Translations under genes and position numbers: made by a program | Part shown: positions 46,758 to 60,600 of the stretch, piece by piece | Position numbering within the stretch: the stretch's first letter is position 1 | Layout of the letters: each line of letters opens with the position of its first letter | The notes under the pieces: generated by a model | Database searches by the model: none | What the model was told of the DNA's origin: nothing | What the model saw: only the letters and a program-made list of their open reading frames with translations | NCBI GenBank assembly: GCA_013396915.1 | Contig: VWZL01005201.1 | Span: 213,113 to 277,112 of the forward strand | Direction of reading: 5' to 3' | DNA: 64,000 nt | DNA from: Stercorarius parasiticus | Lineage: Eukaryota; Chordata; Aves; Charadriiformes; Stercorariidae

Positions 46758-46914
46758 CTAAGTTCTCCTCCTCAGCAAAAGCTTCAGGCGCAATGGATGC
46801 GATCCTCTTTCTTCCCCCTTGCTTGCATTACCATTTTCCTGCTGTGTCATTTCGGGTGGGTAGTATTGCCCAAACTTAGCTGGAGGGGCAAACACACTCA
46901 GAGGTTTATGTGCA

Positions 46915-47600
46915 AAGGGACTTCTGGAGGTCTCTGATCCAAACCCCTGCTCACAAGCAGGACTCCAAAGCTGGATCAAGTTGCTCAAGGCATTGCCCAA
47001 GCAATTTTTGTACTTTTTCAAGGGTGGAAAGCTCTCAGCCTTCCTGGGCACCTAAGCCAGTGCTGAATCATGCCTTGGGGGAAGTATTTTTATCCTGATT
47101 ATACTCTGAATTGCCTCTGTTGCAAGTTATGCCCATTGCCTCTTGTCCTGGAAATGGTCTGACTCCATCCTCTTTATAATCACCCTTTAGGCAGTAGGAC
47201 CTATTAGATCCTATTCCTTGCCAAATCTGACTGGGAGAGGGACTGACAGGCAACATGCCCACGGAGACTTCATTTACTTAGAACAGGCTAAAAACCTTGC
47301 CCCCACGCCCTTGCCCTTCTCTTTTCCAGGCTAAACAAATCCAGATTCCTCTATCAATGCTCCAGTCCCCTATCCAGTGGTCCTGCTCTGGGATCTTTCC
47401 AGTTTATTCACACCTCTCTTGTACTGGGGAACCCATAATGGACACAGCATACCAAACACAACTTTATCAGTGCAATGCAGAGGGAAATAATCGCTCCTCT
47501 CCACCCATAGTTGACTATGCTGTCATTCATGCCACCCAGCGTGCTGTTAGCTTTCACTGCTACAAGGGTGCATCAGGGGCCGAGGTGCCACAATCCCCAG
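46915..47600 (-). mobile_element. CR1 LINE 3' part, minus orientation
   Basis: Reverse-oriented CR1: CCCCTGCTCACAAGCAGGA, TCAAGTTGCTCAAGGCATTG, GGTGGAAAGCTCTCAGCCTTCCTGG, CCCATTGCCTCTTGTCCTGG, TTTTCCAGGCTAAACAAATCC and TGGACACAGCATACCA appear in order. It is older than the copy at 34006, with several deletions. Confidence 0.8.
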
Positions 47601-48039
47601 GATCTTTTCTGCAGAGCTGCTCCTAAGCCCGTTGTCTCCCAGTCTGTGCTGGTCCATAGGATTACTCCAACTTAGGTGCAGCTCTGACCATGAGGTTATG
47701 GTGTGGCTGTGGGGTGGGCTCACGTGCTGAGCACTGGCCTTGGTGGGTGTGGGTTTCACTTTAAGTGATGTGGTTTTTCTCCTGACTTCCTTTCCCTGCC
47801 CCATAGTGGCAAAGGCACAGATCCAGAGGAGGAAGAGGAAATAGTCTCAAAAGAGCAAATTTCCCTGCACATTGGGCAGTGAAGCAGAAGATAGAGAGAG
47901 TGCAGAGAGTAGAATAGATAAGGAATGAAAAGAATGAAGGAATGGCTTGACAGAAACCTCACAAAGTTCACAAAAGCAAATGCAGGCGACATAATGTGTG
48001 GCTTAACTTGGGGCTAGGGAAGAGCTGAGCCAGAGTAAT

Positions 48040-48310
48040 TTCAGAGGTCCTCAGTGAAGCAGCGAGAATCAATGGCCTCAAACTGCCACAAAGGCAATTG
48101 CAATTGGACCAAAGAGTACTTCACCATGGGAACAGGTGCTCAAGAGAGGCTGGGGAATCTTCAGCCTTGGACATCATCAGAAAATGCCTGGACAAGGCCC
48201 CAAGGCTCAGAGAACATGAGAAAAATGAAAACGAAGAGTAAGCAGTGCAGTAAGGAAGTGCATGAAGAAGGGGAGATCTTGGCCTTGACCTCCACAAGTC
48301 TCTTGAAGGC
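48040..48310 (+). mobile_element. CR1-like fragment
   Basis: ATGGCCTCAAACTGCCACAAAGG, GGAACAGGTGCTCAAGAGAGGCTGGGG and CTTGGACATCATCAGAAAATGCCTGG resemble the CR1 3' region in + orientation, strongly diverged. Confidence 0.6.
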
Positions 48311-48540
48311 AGTGTAAGGTACAGAGTCGCAGACCGAGATGGTCAGTAGGGGTTTAAAAACCGTCCTGGATAGCTGAGTCCATGAGGTTAGACTTTACGA
48401 ATAGGTTATTGTATTTGTTCACCCTCACTGGTCACTGTTTGCCAAACTTTTTGCAAAGTCCAAGGACTGACTGAATATCCATCCATCTGTCATTGCCATG
48501 TTTAATTGGGTGTTTACAGTGTTTAGGCCAGTTTCAAAGA

Positions 48541-48640
48541 ATTATAGAATCATAGAATGGTTTGGGTTGGAAGGGAACCTTAAAGGTCATCTAGTTCCAA
48601 CCCCCCCTGCCATGGGCAGGGACACCTCCCACTAGTATGT
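48541..48640 (-). mobile_element. Very short CR1 3' end, minus orientation
   Basis: ATTATAGAATCATAGAATGGTTTGGGTTGGAAGGGAACC and TTCCAACCCCCCCTGCCATGGGCAGGGACACC are the inverted terminal 100 bp of a CR1. It is strongly 5'-truncated. Confidence 0.9.
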
Positions 48641-51600
48641 GAGCATGCCGACTCTCTGTCCTCCCCCCAGTCACATTTGACAAGGAAGGGGCATTTCAAA
48701 CTCCTAAATTTGTAGAAGTTTCATGAAAATGGAGAGGCAGATTGGAGAGAGAGGCCTATTGGCGTTACCACGGAAGGAATCTACTCTATAATCAAGCTTC
48801 CTCCCACGTTTGTTAAATTATCCCACAAATTTAACACTTCCGGGGCTATAGCATCTTAAAGTCTTTATTCTGCTGAACTATGCTGTTGTCTGACAGGGGA
48901 TCATTGTCTCTGACCAAGTGAAAAAGTGATGAGAACGTTCATGTAAAAAAGATCCATTGCGGACAGGTAAACAGTGAGATACAGATACAACTTCTGTCTC
49001 AGTAAGTCTCTAGACAAAAATGGGAGAATATACCGGGGAAAGATCACCACATGCTCACCTCCTTCCTTAAACCTCCTCACCTGGCTTCCCTTCCCATCAT
49101 CCCCTTAGTATAAAAATTGAGATCATCTGGAGGATTACTGAAAAAGCCTTGCTTTGAAGGTCAGAGTGTTACCTGGCACCAACCACACCACTGTTTCTGC
49201 GGCCACTGGTACTCTGTCGGGCTTGCCATGAAGGCTTACAGCGTTGGGCTTAGCTTTCCGCGTGCACCAGTGCATCTCCTGCCCAAGCAGACCTCTGTCT
49301 CCTGGCAGACACAGACTCCTTCTGCTTTTGAAAAGGCAAGGTGCTCCGTCTGGTTTTGGAGGCCACATTTGTAGCAGCAAAAATGGCTTTGGACCACAGT
49401 CTCGCTCAAGTGGTGTCCTCCCATAGACCTCTGGCTGTCCACCCACAACTCTGACCTAAGATTGCAGAAAAAGAGAGAGTTAGAGGCTTTATGCTGGTTT
49501 GGATAAACTTCCAGTCTAGGTCCTTTGTGTTCTGGAACAGCTCAGGAAACAAACCCATGAAACGCTTCTTTTGGGCACAGAGTAACTTAATTGACATGTC
49601 CACTATTTGTAAACTAAGTTTAAAAAAATAATGTAGTATTTAAATACACCTGTGTCCGGTTAGCTATATGTATAGTAAAAGAGAGGGTATATGAACTTTT
49701 AGGCTTATTTAATTCTATAATCTACCATTGTCCGAGAAGGGTTTCAGAAGCAGCATCTGCTCCTGAGATTGCCTAACAGTTCCCATTGCAAGATGCTTGA
49801 ATGTTGCTATATTTGACCTGTTTAGATTAAACACTAGATGGCCACTTCGAGTCAGAGCATAGTAGCTGTTTTTGAGACTCAGATCCTGATGAGTACCATT
49901 ATTTTTCATTATTATTATTATTTTTTTAATAATCAGGGCAGTGCTATGCTTGGGAGGAGGGGGTGTAACTAAAAACCCCTTCTTTGCTGTCCTGAAGATA
50001 TACCGTGGTTTGATGATATGACATAGGTATTACTATGAAACTTGAAGTTCACACGAGCTCAGCGTGACAATAAGGGAAGATAGCTGCTGAAGCTTCTGCA
50101 AATTCATTTTTATTGACTGTGTTCAAGTGGCTCATGCAGCTTTCCCATAGACCCCAGCTGCACCAGACCCCAGATGGTTCTTCAAGAGTTTCTGCTGGAC
50201 TTTTCCTTCCAGGACCATTTCTTCTGCACCGAAGAATGGAAACAGGAATCTTGTGCCCTGCCTTGCCTGTGCCTCTTCTCCCAGGCAGGCACAGGAGCCT
50301 GTCCTGGTTGAAATGGCCACGGGAGACAAACAGGCTACTAGGGGGTAAGGTGACTATCTGGAGAGAGGGTGGGACTAGCAGTTTAGGGTTGAACACTGAT
50401 GATGAGGAGGAAGATTCTGGAAAAGCAAGAGTCCAAATAAAATTAAGTCTGACTGAAGTCCGCAGCTGTGAATCACTGAGCTGAGGCAAGAGCAGAAAGA
50501 GGGCAGGGAAACACCACTAGCGAGAGATGGAGTATGGAGGGAGAAGGGTGACTGCTTGGAAAAACAGGCAGGGAAGACGTGAAAACAAGCTTTTATGAGA
50601 AGGATGAGTAGGGGGCTTTGGTGCCTGTAGGGGAAAAGAAGTCAGGAGTGGGTGAATGACAAACTGGAGAGAGCGGGAGGAAGCTGGGACTCCGTGGTCA
50701 CTTGAGATGGGGAGGGAACAGTATGCTTGAAAACGATTCACCTTTTCGGTGTGAAAATTATTGCACAAATAAATGTGATGCCAGTGCCTGTTTTCCAGAC
50801 ATCTCTGGCTCCGTTACCTGCACCACCACCCCCCCCCTCCACGAAATTAGGGAGTTGTTGTTCATGTCCCCTGTTTACGGCGGGTGATCTCGGACACAGG
50901 GTGATGGGACACACGATGGTGTCGCCTGGGGGCGGGGGGGGTGGTGGTGNGCAGGAGACCCCCCGCCCGTAGCTGCGTCGCTCATCCCTCGCGGGGTGGC
51001 AGCTCCGAGCATCTTGTTACTGTCGCCGGCCCCGGCTGTCCGCCTTCTGGAAGTTACTGGTCCTGCTGCAGAAATGTCACGTTTCCTCGCTCCACCACCA
51101 CAGTTTACAGCCTTGCGGTTTAAAGTAAGCCCAAACATTTAGGAGCATTTCGCCCTAACAGATAAAACTCTAAACTGTTCCTCTTTGGCCACTGGCTCAC
51201 CCACCGCTGGAAAAGCCACACATGCGGTGAGGATGGAAATCCCCAGGAAGGTCATGGCAGAACCCATGCTAGTTATCCCATGGTGGGACATCTCCAGCTG
51301 TGAGTCAGAGCCCCTCACCCATGGGGAAAAAGGCCTTGGATGTGAACAAGACCATGGGGCTTCTGTTTTGTAGGAAAGGTGGTGCATCACCTGTGCAGGC
51401 ATCGCCTGGGCTTAAAAGTCATGGGCGATGTAGGGGAAGGGAGTCCAGAAGGCAGCAGGCATCTCAGTATGGTGTGGCACATGGAACAGACTGGTCCCAA
51501 GTCCCAGGTTTTACTGGGAGGCTGTGGGAGCTTTGCACTCAGACTCGGGGCTGGAGGGAGTCAAAGAGGTGGACAGACTCTGGTGAAAATCCCCCTGGTA

Positions 51601-53880
51601 TAGTAGGCAGAGGTGGAAATCTGTGGGTTATACCGAGCAGTTCTGAGCAAGCGCACAGGCGGGTTTTCCTGGGGCTCACCCAAGGCTCTGAATTTAACCA
51701 CCGGCAACAAAACTGGCCTGGGTCACAGCAGCAAGGCAGGGAAGTACGGCATGCAAGAAACCCACCAAATCCTCTCATTGGCAGAACGGGACACAGGCAA
51801 ATTACTGCCAAGGTCTTGGTGGATCAAGTATATTTTACTTGCTACTTACATATCGTTGATTCCCTGCTGATGGATTTCACCTAGTTAATGTTATGTATTC
51901 TCTTTTAATATTTACTACCTTTGTTTTATGCACTGACTCAGTGTTTCCAGATGGGAAAGTGTGGCTTTTCTTAAGAACTTGGGAACAGCTTTCTTTTCTC
52001 CCAGCTTCCTGCAGGAAGACGAGCCAGTCAAGCCTGTTTTAGATGGTAATTTTATGAAAACCCGAACACTACTGCTCTTTATAACGTCTGGCAGAAAGGT
52101 TACAGCTACAGAACTCTGAATCATCTTAAGAAAAGATTTGTCTTATGCAATTTGGGAAAAGTAGTATGTGGTCATGTAATTTAGGAATTTAAGAGAATGT
52201 GTGTGCCTCTGAGCAGAATTATATTGTGTTGGCAACCTTAATGTTATCATTTATTAACCTTAATGGCATGGGTTTGCCTCTTTTAAATTATTATTTTAAT
52301 ATAATTTCTGACATGGTTTCAGTGAATTGTAAAATATATTACCTAGCTGTTTCATCTTATGATTTGTAAAAAAAATATAGATCTAGGCAAATGCAATCAA
52401 ATGCTGTATGTGTCTTCAATGTAAATGTATACATCAATATCAAATGTAAATATGTACATCAATATCAAATGTAAATATATGCATCAATATCACTGGTCTT
52501 CTGCATAAACAGTTAGCATTATGCAGATATGTGCCCATCTAAAATGCAGCTACCTTTTTGTTTAAATAACTTCATCAATCTTTTTGTTAATTAATAGGTA
52601 TACGTCTTCTAAAGAATTATTAATATTCACACATATAGTAATTTACCACTGCTACAAACAAGTTGAGTCAGGTTTATATGAAAATATGCAATTCCCTTGC
52701 GATGAGATGACATGCGTAATGTATCAGCCCACACTCATTTTACTTCTGCCATGCCCATTTTAAAATATGATTGTGACTTGAAGAATCACTGGCAGGGTCT
52801 TTACTTTGCCCAGTTCAGAGGAGAAAACGTCTCCCCTTGATTTGTTGTCTATCTTTCACCACCACTATTTTCCTGTTTCTCAAAATTCCAGTTAGAAACA
52901 TCACGCTGTGCTCCCAAGAGACATTGGAAGTGAGATGACGTGCTGTTTTCTTTCTCTATCCATTCTCAGTTTGACAAAGAAGACAGACTAAGCGTGTTCT
53001 TCCAGTAAAGCCTTTATCCTGACTACGATGAAGTCAGTTATGATTCATCTGTAGGTGTTTCTCTCCCTTGACAACATAAAGGAATCTTTCAGCTGGGCTT
53101 TGCTAACACAGTTTGCCTGTGGCCTGTTGAAACTTGAATCGTTTTTCTCCTGACCAAAACAAGCTCTGGAGTGTGCTGTGCTGATTGTAAAGGGTAGAGG
53201 TTGTAATGGAGTTTTAAATTTTCATTTATAGTCCAGTCCCAGTACAGCTGTTTTGTGAGGAGAAGAGGTTTTCTACAGTATTAGTGACAGGTCTTTTGTT
53301 TGGTGACATTTTGGTCTTGCTTTGTGGGCACTGGCTGGATTTAGGGTCCTGCCTGCCATAAGTCTTGAAATTCCTTTCCGTAAGGGTCTTAGATCTAACT
53401 TGTTCCAGAGCTAAGTCTGATGAACAGTTGCTCTTACATGAAGTTCACTTGGTACATAAAGAGGTAGTTAGGAGTTCTTTGTCAAGTTCTTACTGACAGG
53501 AGTGTTCCCATCACAAGCCCCAGCAAAACAATGCGCTCTTACTCCTGCTGGTAGCCTCAGAGAGGCACAACATCGAATAGGCCGCTGTCTTTTCCCTTTT
53601 TTCCCCCTAAGAAAAGGGTCTCTGAAGGAGATGAGGAGCAGTGGCAGCAGCCCTGTGGCCCACCAGGTTGCAGTAACAGAATAGACTCCGTCAAAGTGGT
53701 CTTTGGACAGGATTATCACACATTTTGTTTCCATGCAAAAGCACTGGACCAGTTCTCATGTTGACTCTCCTTTTTCTGCACCCTTTGGATTTTGTTCCTG
53801 ACTTTTAAAAGGGAGGGGGAAGAGGAGGAGAGGGGAGGCAGCCGAAAACTCTTTTCCCCTCCCTTTTCCCCGAAGTCATC
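48641..53880. other. Intergenic 5' of C1S
   Basis: No gene supported. A GC-rich patch lies at 50920-51060 with an undetermined base at 50950. A three-unit tandem repeat is at 52417-52491. Region 51900-53500 is AT-rich. Open frames at 49117-49448 and 51139-51884 lack supporting evidence. Confidence 0.45.
52417..52491. repeat. 25-bp tandem repeat, three units
   Basis: Units 52417-52441, 52442-52466 and 52467-52491 follow the pattern AAATGTAAATATRTRCATCAATATC with few mismatches. A minisatellite in AT-rich intergenic DNA. Confidence 0.9.
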
Positions 53881-54099
53881 TGATTTCCCGAAAATGCCGA
53901 ATGCAGACCAGATCTGTGCTCTCCCCCGCGCAGCCTGAGCCAACGGGATTGTGCAACTTGTTTGGAAATTCCCTTTCCTGCCGAGAGCCGAGCATCCCAC
54001 CCCATCGGGGAGGCTGGGAAAGCCGCATCCCGCAGGTAGAGGGTGCTGCGATATTGCGGATTAGAGCCTTGGGCACGTTCGGACGAAGGTGTGAACAGG

Positions 54100-54152
54100 A
54101 AGAAAAAAAAAAGAAAAAGAGAAAGAGAGAAAAGAGAAGAGAGAAGAGAACA
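54100..54152 (+). repeat. Polypurine (GA-rich) tract at C1S 5' end
   Basis: About 50 bases of almost pure A/G (runs of AAAAAA, AAAGAGAAAGAGAG). It immediately precedes a possible untranslated C1S exon that would end at a GTAAAT donor (54175). Confidence 0.75.
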
Positions 54153-54629
54153 GGACACGAACTAGGGAGAGAAGGTAAATATCGCAGGCATTAGAAATGG
54201 GAAAGGAAAAAATATTCCTGAGCGTTGCTATCTGACTGCTAGAAGAGTCAGGACTAGCTGCTCCCCATTACTTAGCGTAATTTTTAAGGTGCTGGAAAGA
54301 ATGGATTTTGTACCCTGGGGGGGAGGTGTGCTTTCTATCTTAATTTGCTGTACACCAGCATGGTGTTTGAAGACACTGATGGTCATATGGAGAGAAGGTG
54401 AGTACCAGTGAGTACCGAGACTCTCTCTCCATTTTGTCAGTACGGGGCCTAGCAGCTCTTCTTGGTGCTTGGGGTTGCTGCATACAGGAAGGAACAGAGT
54501 TATAAACTTGCTTTTGAGGCAAAACATTGACGTATTCTCCACAAGCTGGGCTTTTAGGGTCTTTGACCTGCCTAGCAGGCATGCAGGAGCACAGGCAACA
54601 TTAATCAATCACTCTGTTTTTTGTCCCAG

Positions 54630-54694
54630 ATCATAACTCCAAAGTCCAATTCCTGAAAGTTTTCAGAAAGGAAGATCTGCTTTTTCCAGATGTG
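54630..54694 (+). other. C1S: C1S 5' untranslated and start-codon exon
   Basis: Acceptor TTTTTTGTCCCAG ends at 54629. The exon carries ATG TG at 54690-54694 and then donor GTGAGT. The mammalian C1S start exon is built the same way, with Met and two bases of Trp. An upstream untranslated exon is likely near 53900-54175. Confidence 0.75.
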
Positions 54695-57600
54695 GTGAGT
54701 TATTTAATCTCCAAGGGGAACTCAGGTTTATTAATAATTTCATTTTATAAATTAGGTATTGATTCTCAAATCTGAATGTATCTATAGCCTAAGTAGCCTC
54801 CAGAACAAGGCAGTGAAGAAGGGAATAGCACTTAAGACCCTTGTGTTCAACTCCTGCAGCGTTACCAGCTCCTATAGAGCTAAAGAACAGAGAGCACGAC
54901 TGAGGTTGTACTCCTTCTGCATGAAAGGCTACAGGAGAAAGACAAGCCCCACACATCCACAGCATTGGTCATTAAAACTCCTCCAAATCCAGGAGCTATG
55001 CTGCATGCTATGTACAGCCAAAGACTAGTTTTTTCACTAGAGACTGTGTGCACATATGCAGACAGAGAAGACTACTGCAATGTCATCTTCCTTCCTCTTT
55101 TCTCAGGTACCTTATCTTCTTCTGCCTCCCTGTGTGGGCTGGTGCATCCTCCATGTATGGTGAGATCTTGTCACCCAATTATCCTCAGGTGTATCCCAAT
55201 GATGTGCAGAAATCTTGGGAAATCCAGGTCCCTTCGGGATATGGCATTCACCTTTATTTCACACATATGGATCTTGAACCATCGCAGAACTGCGAATATG
55301 ACTTTGTGAAGGTACTGTCCCCATCCTCAAGTGAGAAAAAGACAAGAAGGTGGGTTAGAGCACAGAACAGCAAAGCTGGGTACAAAGCTCAGGGCTGGAA
55401 GAGGAGATAGACGCATCCTTCCTGTTCTGAGCTCCAAGAAGCCCAAACTGAGTGTATCCGCACTAGCAGTCACTAAATTGATTTGAGTTTGCCTCATAAC
55501 CACATGAGCATTGTCTGCCAACTGAGTGTCCCATTTATGCCCCACTCACCATGTTTCTCCTGTATTCATAGGAAAAGCCTTCTTAGCCATCACCAACACC
55601 TCTCTATGGCAAGGCACATTCTTACCCAGTGAACCATAGGTATAGAAGGACCATTTTCTTAGGGCATTGATTTTCTGTCCCTGAAATTATTCAGAATTAA
55701 TCCATGAGCGGGCATCGATGATTTAATGCAATCATAATTGACTGGAAATGATGAAGGTTAAAAACAATCAAGAGACTGTGTATGCATAGTGGGCACTCAA
55801 ATAAAGTGTTGTGGTCCATTGTGCCACAGTTTTCAATGACCTATGCACTACAGCTTTCTTAAAACTTAAGAGACCCACTAGCTGTGCTCCATGTTGTCCC
55901 ACAAGGCACAAAAGATCAGGCATTTCCACACAAACAGACAGGAAACAAGACCATCCTATCCTACAATAGCTATGTGTGAAAAGGGGCAATAAGGTTGGGT
56001 GCAGCACCAGAAGGAGATCTTGGGGAAGGACCAAGGTGGGACAGTAGGATGGATGTGCTCTGCTAGGACCTGTAATAACATGCGTCATTTTGCAACAAAC
56101 CAGTGAACCTGTTAGACTGCTGTGCAGACCGTCAGTGATTGATTTTGCCACTTTGAACCACTGTGTTGATTTTTTGTACAAGTGGGCCTGAGGAAAGGAT
56201 GTTGACAGAGAACTCCGCATTAATTTGTATCTGAGAAATTAAGCAAGGTATTTCACAGGTGGGACACGAGTAGAAGGGAAAAATCCTCAAGCGTCTTACA
56301 AATATCATGAAACTGGTTTTCTAGGGGGTCCGTTCAGCTGTACCTTGGCTGGCTGTCTTCCACCCTTGGCCGGCTTGGTGGTGACACAGCAGTCTCGGTC
56401 CCTGCTGCTATCTATGTGACATGGCTATGGCGTGGGAGATCAACCTGAATGTTGTGAGAAATGCATGCAATTTAGGAGCCTTTGGTTAGCCACCTATAAG
56501 CAGAAAGACTCAAGTGTTGGTAATTGCACATATTCCACTAATGAGATAAGACCTCTCTGCATTCTTCTGCAGATCGTGTCAGGTGGCCATGTTGAAGGTG
56601 TGCTTTGTGGGCGGAAGAAACCTCGTGCCCCTGGCTCCTCAATTGTGGAGGAATTTCATGTCCCTTATGACACCCTCACTATGAGCTTCCAGTCAGACTT
56701 TTCCAATGAGGAGCATTTCACTGGTTTTGCGGCCTACTATGTTGCAGTGGGTAAGGTTAAAACAGCCTCCTCTGAATCCTGTATTGTCCAGGGTATGGGG
56801 GGAGGAAAGCTGACATAAGGGTTTTCCTTACAAGAATGCTTATTTAAAAGAGATCCCAGGCGAGAGGACTGCTTTCCAATATGGCCAGTATAAATGCTGT
56901 TTTAGTGATACCTTTTCCTTGTTGTCCACCAGTTTGCTTCACTTTCTCATCTTTTTCCTGCCCTTAGGGCCCTCTCTTAATCTTGGCTGATTCATCTTCT
57001 CACACTTGCAGACTTGGATGAATGCATGGATTTTGTGGAGGAACCTTGCAGTCATTACTGTAATAATTATATTGGAGGTTACTTCTGTACCTGTCCACCA
57101 GATTATTTCCTTTATGACGATAAGAAAACATGTGGAGGTAAGAGATCTACCTGAGCTGTGGTCAACAGCAAGAGTTAATTTAGGCCAAGTGAGATATTGT
57201 ACATGGAAGACCTTCTCTATCAACCTCAACCAGTTGCGACAAGTATATTTTGGGAGAAAAAACATCACAGTGCAAATCTGACCTGGCAGTAGACCGTGAT
57301 TTTGGGAATTCTGTTAACATATTCTTAACATTCTTCTTTTTTTGTGTCAGGAGAATTAAGAAACTACTAAATTACATTCTTTAAAGACTGTGATAGAGAC
57401 CCTTCTTAGCATACTGCTATCTGTGAATCTTTTAATCTCTGACAAAACAGGGCAGTCCAATAAAGACACAAAAATGGCCAACGGGCTGCTTGGCTTGAAT
57501 CAAAAAATTGCGAAGTCACAAATAGTGCATATTGATAGGAGTATAATATGAGGACCTGAGCACGAGGAAAGGAATCCTAAATTGCAGGTGGAAGGTGAAA

Positions 57601-60600
57601 AGTCAGGCCACTAGAAATTAAAGTCTCTGGGTAATTAGATAGAGAATGGCCCTGGTTTTAGTTTCTTGGAAAGATGCAATGTTGTGACATGGTTGATGCA
57701 GGTGTCTGGGGAGACTGGAGATGTAATAGAAGAGGGAAAGCTTGTCAGCTCCATACATGGACCATTTCCTTTCTGAATCCTACCTGTGTTCCTTCCTTAA
57801 TCCTAGTGAACTGCACTGGAAATGTCTTCACGGAGCCATCAGGGGAGATTTCCAGCCCCAACTATCCCAACCAGTACCCAGAGAACTCACGGTGTGACTA
57901 CCGAGTGGCTCTGGGGCCAGGCTACTTTGTGACATTGACCATACGCAGCGAGGACTTCGACGTGGAACCAGCCAACTCAGAAGGGACTTGCCATGACAGC
58001 TTAACAGTAGGTGTGGGGCTTGGGGAGGTAGTCAGGGTGCTCTGGATCTCCCCTCAATCTCCTCATATTCAGAAGACCTTCTGACTGCTTAACTTAACTA
58101 TGTTGCCTTTTGAAATTATTGGGAATATCGCTCTCTCTGAATACATTTGGTATTTCTCATTTCTTCTTGTTTGTTATTTTCTCAGATTGTCTCTGGGAAG
58201 CAGCGCTTTGGTCCCTACTGTGGCAGCAAATTCCCAGGTCCTCCTGAAATCAAAACTAGGAACAACATTCTTGACATAATCTTCCAGACAAACCACGCAG
58301 TACAGCACAAAGGCTGGAAAATACGCTACTATAGGGATCGTGAGTATGCACTTGTGAAAGAATTCTCTCTGCTGTTGAGTTAGGAAGAGAGCTTGTCCCA
58401 GGTCAGATTCATGGTACAACAGCATGTTAACTGAGGATGCCTGTTTACTAGGCAGAATAATCCCTGGGGAGAATGAAGTTGTGAGCTGGAAGGACAGTAA
58501 GTCTTGAACGAGTTAATCACTGATTTCCGCCTATCTCTTCAAAGCTGTAACCTGTCCCCCGAGTGTCATCCCCAACTCTGTTCTTGATCCAAAGAAGGAT
58601 AGGTATGTCTTCAAGGACAATGTGAAGGTGACCTGTGTGGAAGGCTACGAAATTGTGAGGGTAAGTTACATAAAAAAGCATATATCCTCCCTGGCCCTAT
58701 CAGCAGCTTCCTGATGCCATTTCCCATCAGGTGTCTTGGGCACCTTTGAGGGCTCAAAGTTTTCACCACAGCTGTAGTAAGTGGAAGCTTCTCCAAGCCA
58801 CTGCAGCATTTTGAGGACCCTTCAGCGGAGCGTCTGTGTCAGATACATTTCATGACCAGTGATTTACATGGGTCGTGTGTTCTTTTCCCTAGCAACGAGA
58901 CAGCTTCATGACTTTTCACTCCAGCTGTCAGGACAACGGTGAATGGACCAACTCCCATTTCAGCTGTGTTCGTAAGTGACCCATCTCTATATTGTGGGAA
59001 GCAGACTGGAATGGAGCCTTTAGGCTCTAGATCCACTGTATCTCCAGGTTAGGAGGACACTGAAGGACTGGGATGTGAGCATGATGAAGGGACAGAGGAA
59101 GGGAGCACTGATGACTGTACAGGGACCAGAGGAGCTGAGTGGTTCCCCGTCATACAGAATAATCATATTGTTGGGTAAGGATACCCCTTTGATAATATTT
59201 GGTCATTTTTGTTTCTTCTCTACAGCTGTGAACTGTGGCGATCCTATTCCCGTTGACAATGCCCAAGCCGTATACATCTCCGAACTTCATGAGCCTCTGT
59301 ACAAAGCTGCTGTCCGGTATCAATGTGGTGCACCTTACTATACCCTGAAAACCGAAGGGGATGGTAAGTATTGCCTCTGCAACACAAACACATTTCTTTG
59401 ATCGAAGGCCTGAGAAATGGTACTGGCATCATCATGGGGCTGAGATTATATCCCATCAGGTCAAGACTGGGAAAAGGTTCTTATTGGTGTGGGATTGCAG
59501 GCAGTGTTTTTGTGTTGCCTTTGTGTTTATACCCTGTAATAATGTCTGAACTTGGGCTCTTGACCTTAAATGCATTAGCAAGTCCTCTCTCCATCTGCCT
59601 AGTGTGTGAAGCATGGAGATTTTTGTCACATCTGACACACATTTCTGATGAAGAAGTAAAGGAGTCAAGAAATCTATTAGATGAGGTCCCTCCAAACTAG
59701 GGGCAGAAGCACCCTGGTGGGGTTGTGTACTTCTAGGGAGATTCAGCAATGTTTACCAAGGTGTGCTCACTTTGGAAATGAGAAGGTTAATACATCATCT
59801 TATACAGTAATGCTACTTACCCTCTCTTCATCTTGACTGTATCTTTATGTCACTCTTTTTTTCTTGTGTTTTCCAAGCGGTGTATCAGTGCTCAGCCAGT
59901 GGACAATGGGTCAATGAAGAGATGGGAACAAAGCTACCAAAGTGTGTCCCAGGTACTACCAAAGACTGTGTATACGTATAGGATGCATATGAAGACCAGT
60001 GCTTCTTCCATCTCTCTGTTTTTAAACTGTTAAGCCTGAAAGTACAGTTGATCCTTTCTGTGTTGTTTGAATCACATTGGACAGGGTGTTTCTGAAAGCT
60101 GTGAGCCCCAGAGAAAGGTCAGATGAGGCAGCAGAAAGAAACTGGAAGCAAAAGTGGGCAACATAATAAGACACCTGCTATAACAGGACCTCTTCAAGTA
60201 TCAGTGTGTGTTTCTGCACCAGTTTCCCCACCTTCAAGGGTGCACATTCTCAAGTTGTTCAGTGCTTTAGATCTCTGTCTGCATTGCAGGTAGCAAAAAG
60301 ACTGACAGGTCAAAAAACACATCTGACAATGCCGGACCTTTCTTTCTTCGGTCCCTCCCAACCTACACTGAGAACTGTAGCTTCTCTTCAAACCTCTCCT
60401 GGGGGTAGCATCCAGCTGTCTGCTGGGCACTGCAGATGCAGCCCTATAGAGAGAGGTCTTTCACTACTCTCACTGGAAGTCATAACCTAAACCCTTAAGG
60501 TTTAATGCATCCTTCAGTATTCAGATACACTTTCTGCGTCTGAAATTTCAAGCAATATCCCTGTCAGGGACCTTCTCATTCTCTCTTTGTGTGCTTGGGA

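Noticed and set aside
45532..46937. Very long open frames across 45532-46937 on both strands
   Set aside because: They are open only because about 140 codons are undetermined bases; the flanking sequence is GC-rich CpG island.
49117..49448. Possible exon on the minus strand with Cys-rich reading (CCYKCGLQNQTEH)
   Set aside because: Several frames on both strands are open, no donor in phase was found and the cysteine spacing fits no family I can name.
51139..51402. Short minus-strand frame with a signal-peptide-like start (MTFLGISILTACVAFPAVG)
   Set aside because: It ends after about 40 residues without a splice donor; a hydrophobic run of this length is expected by chance.
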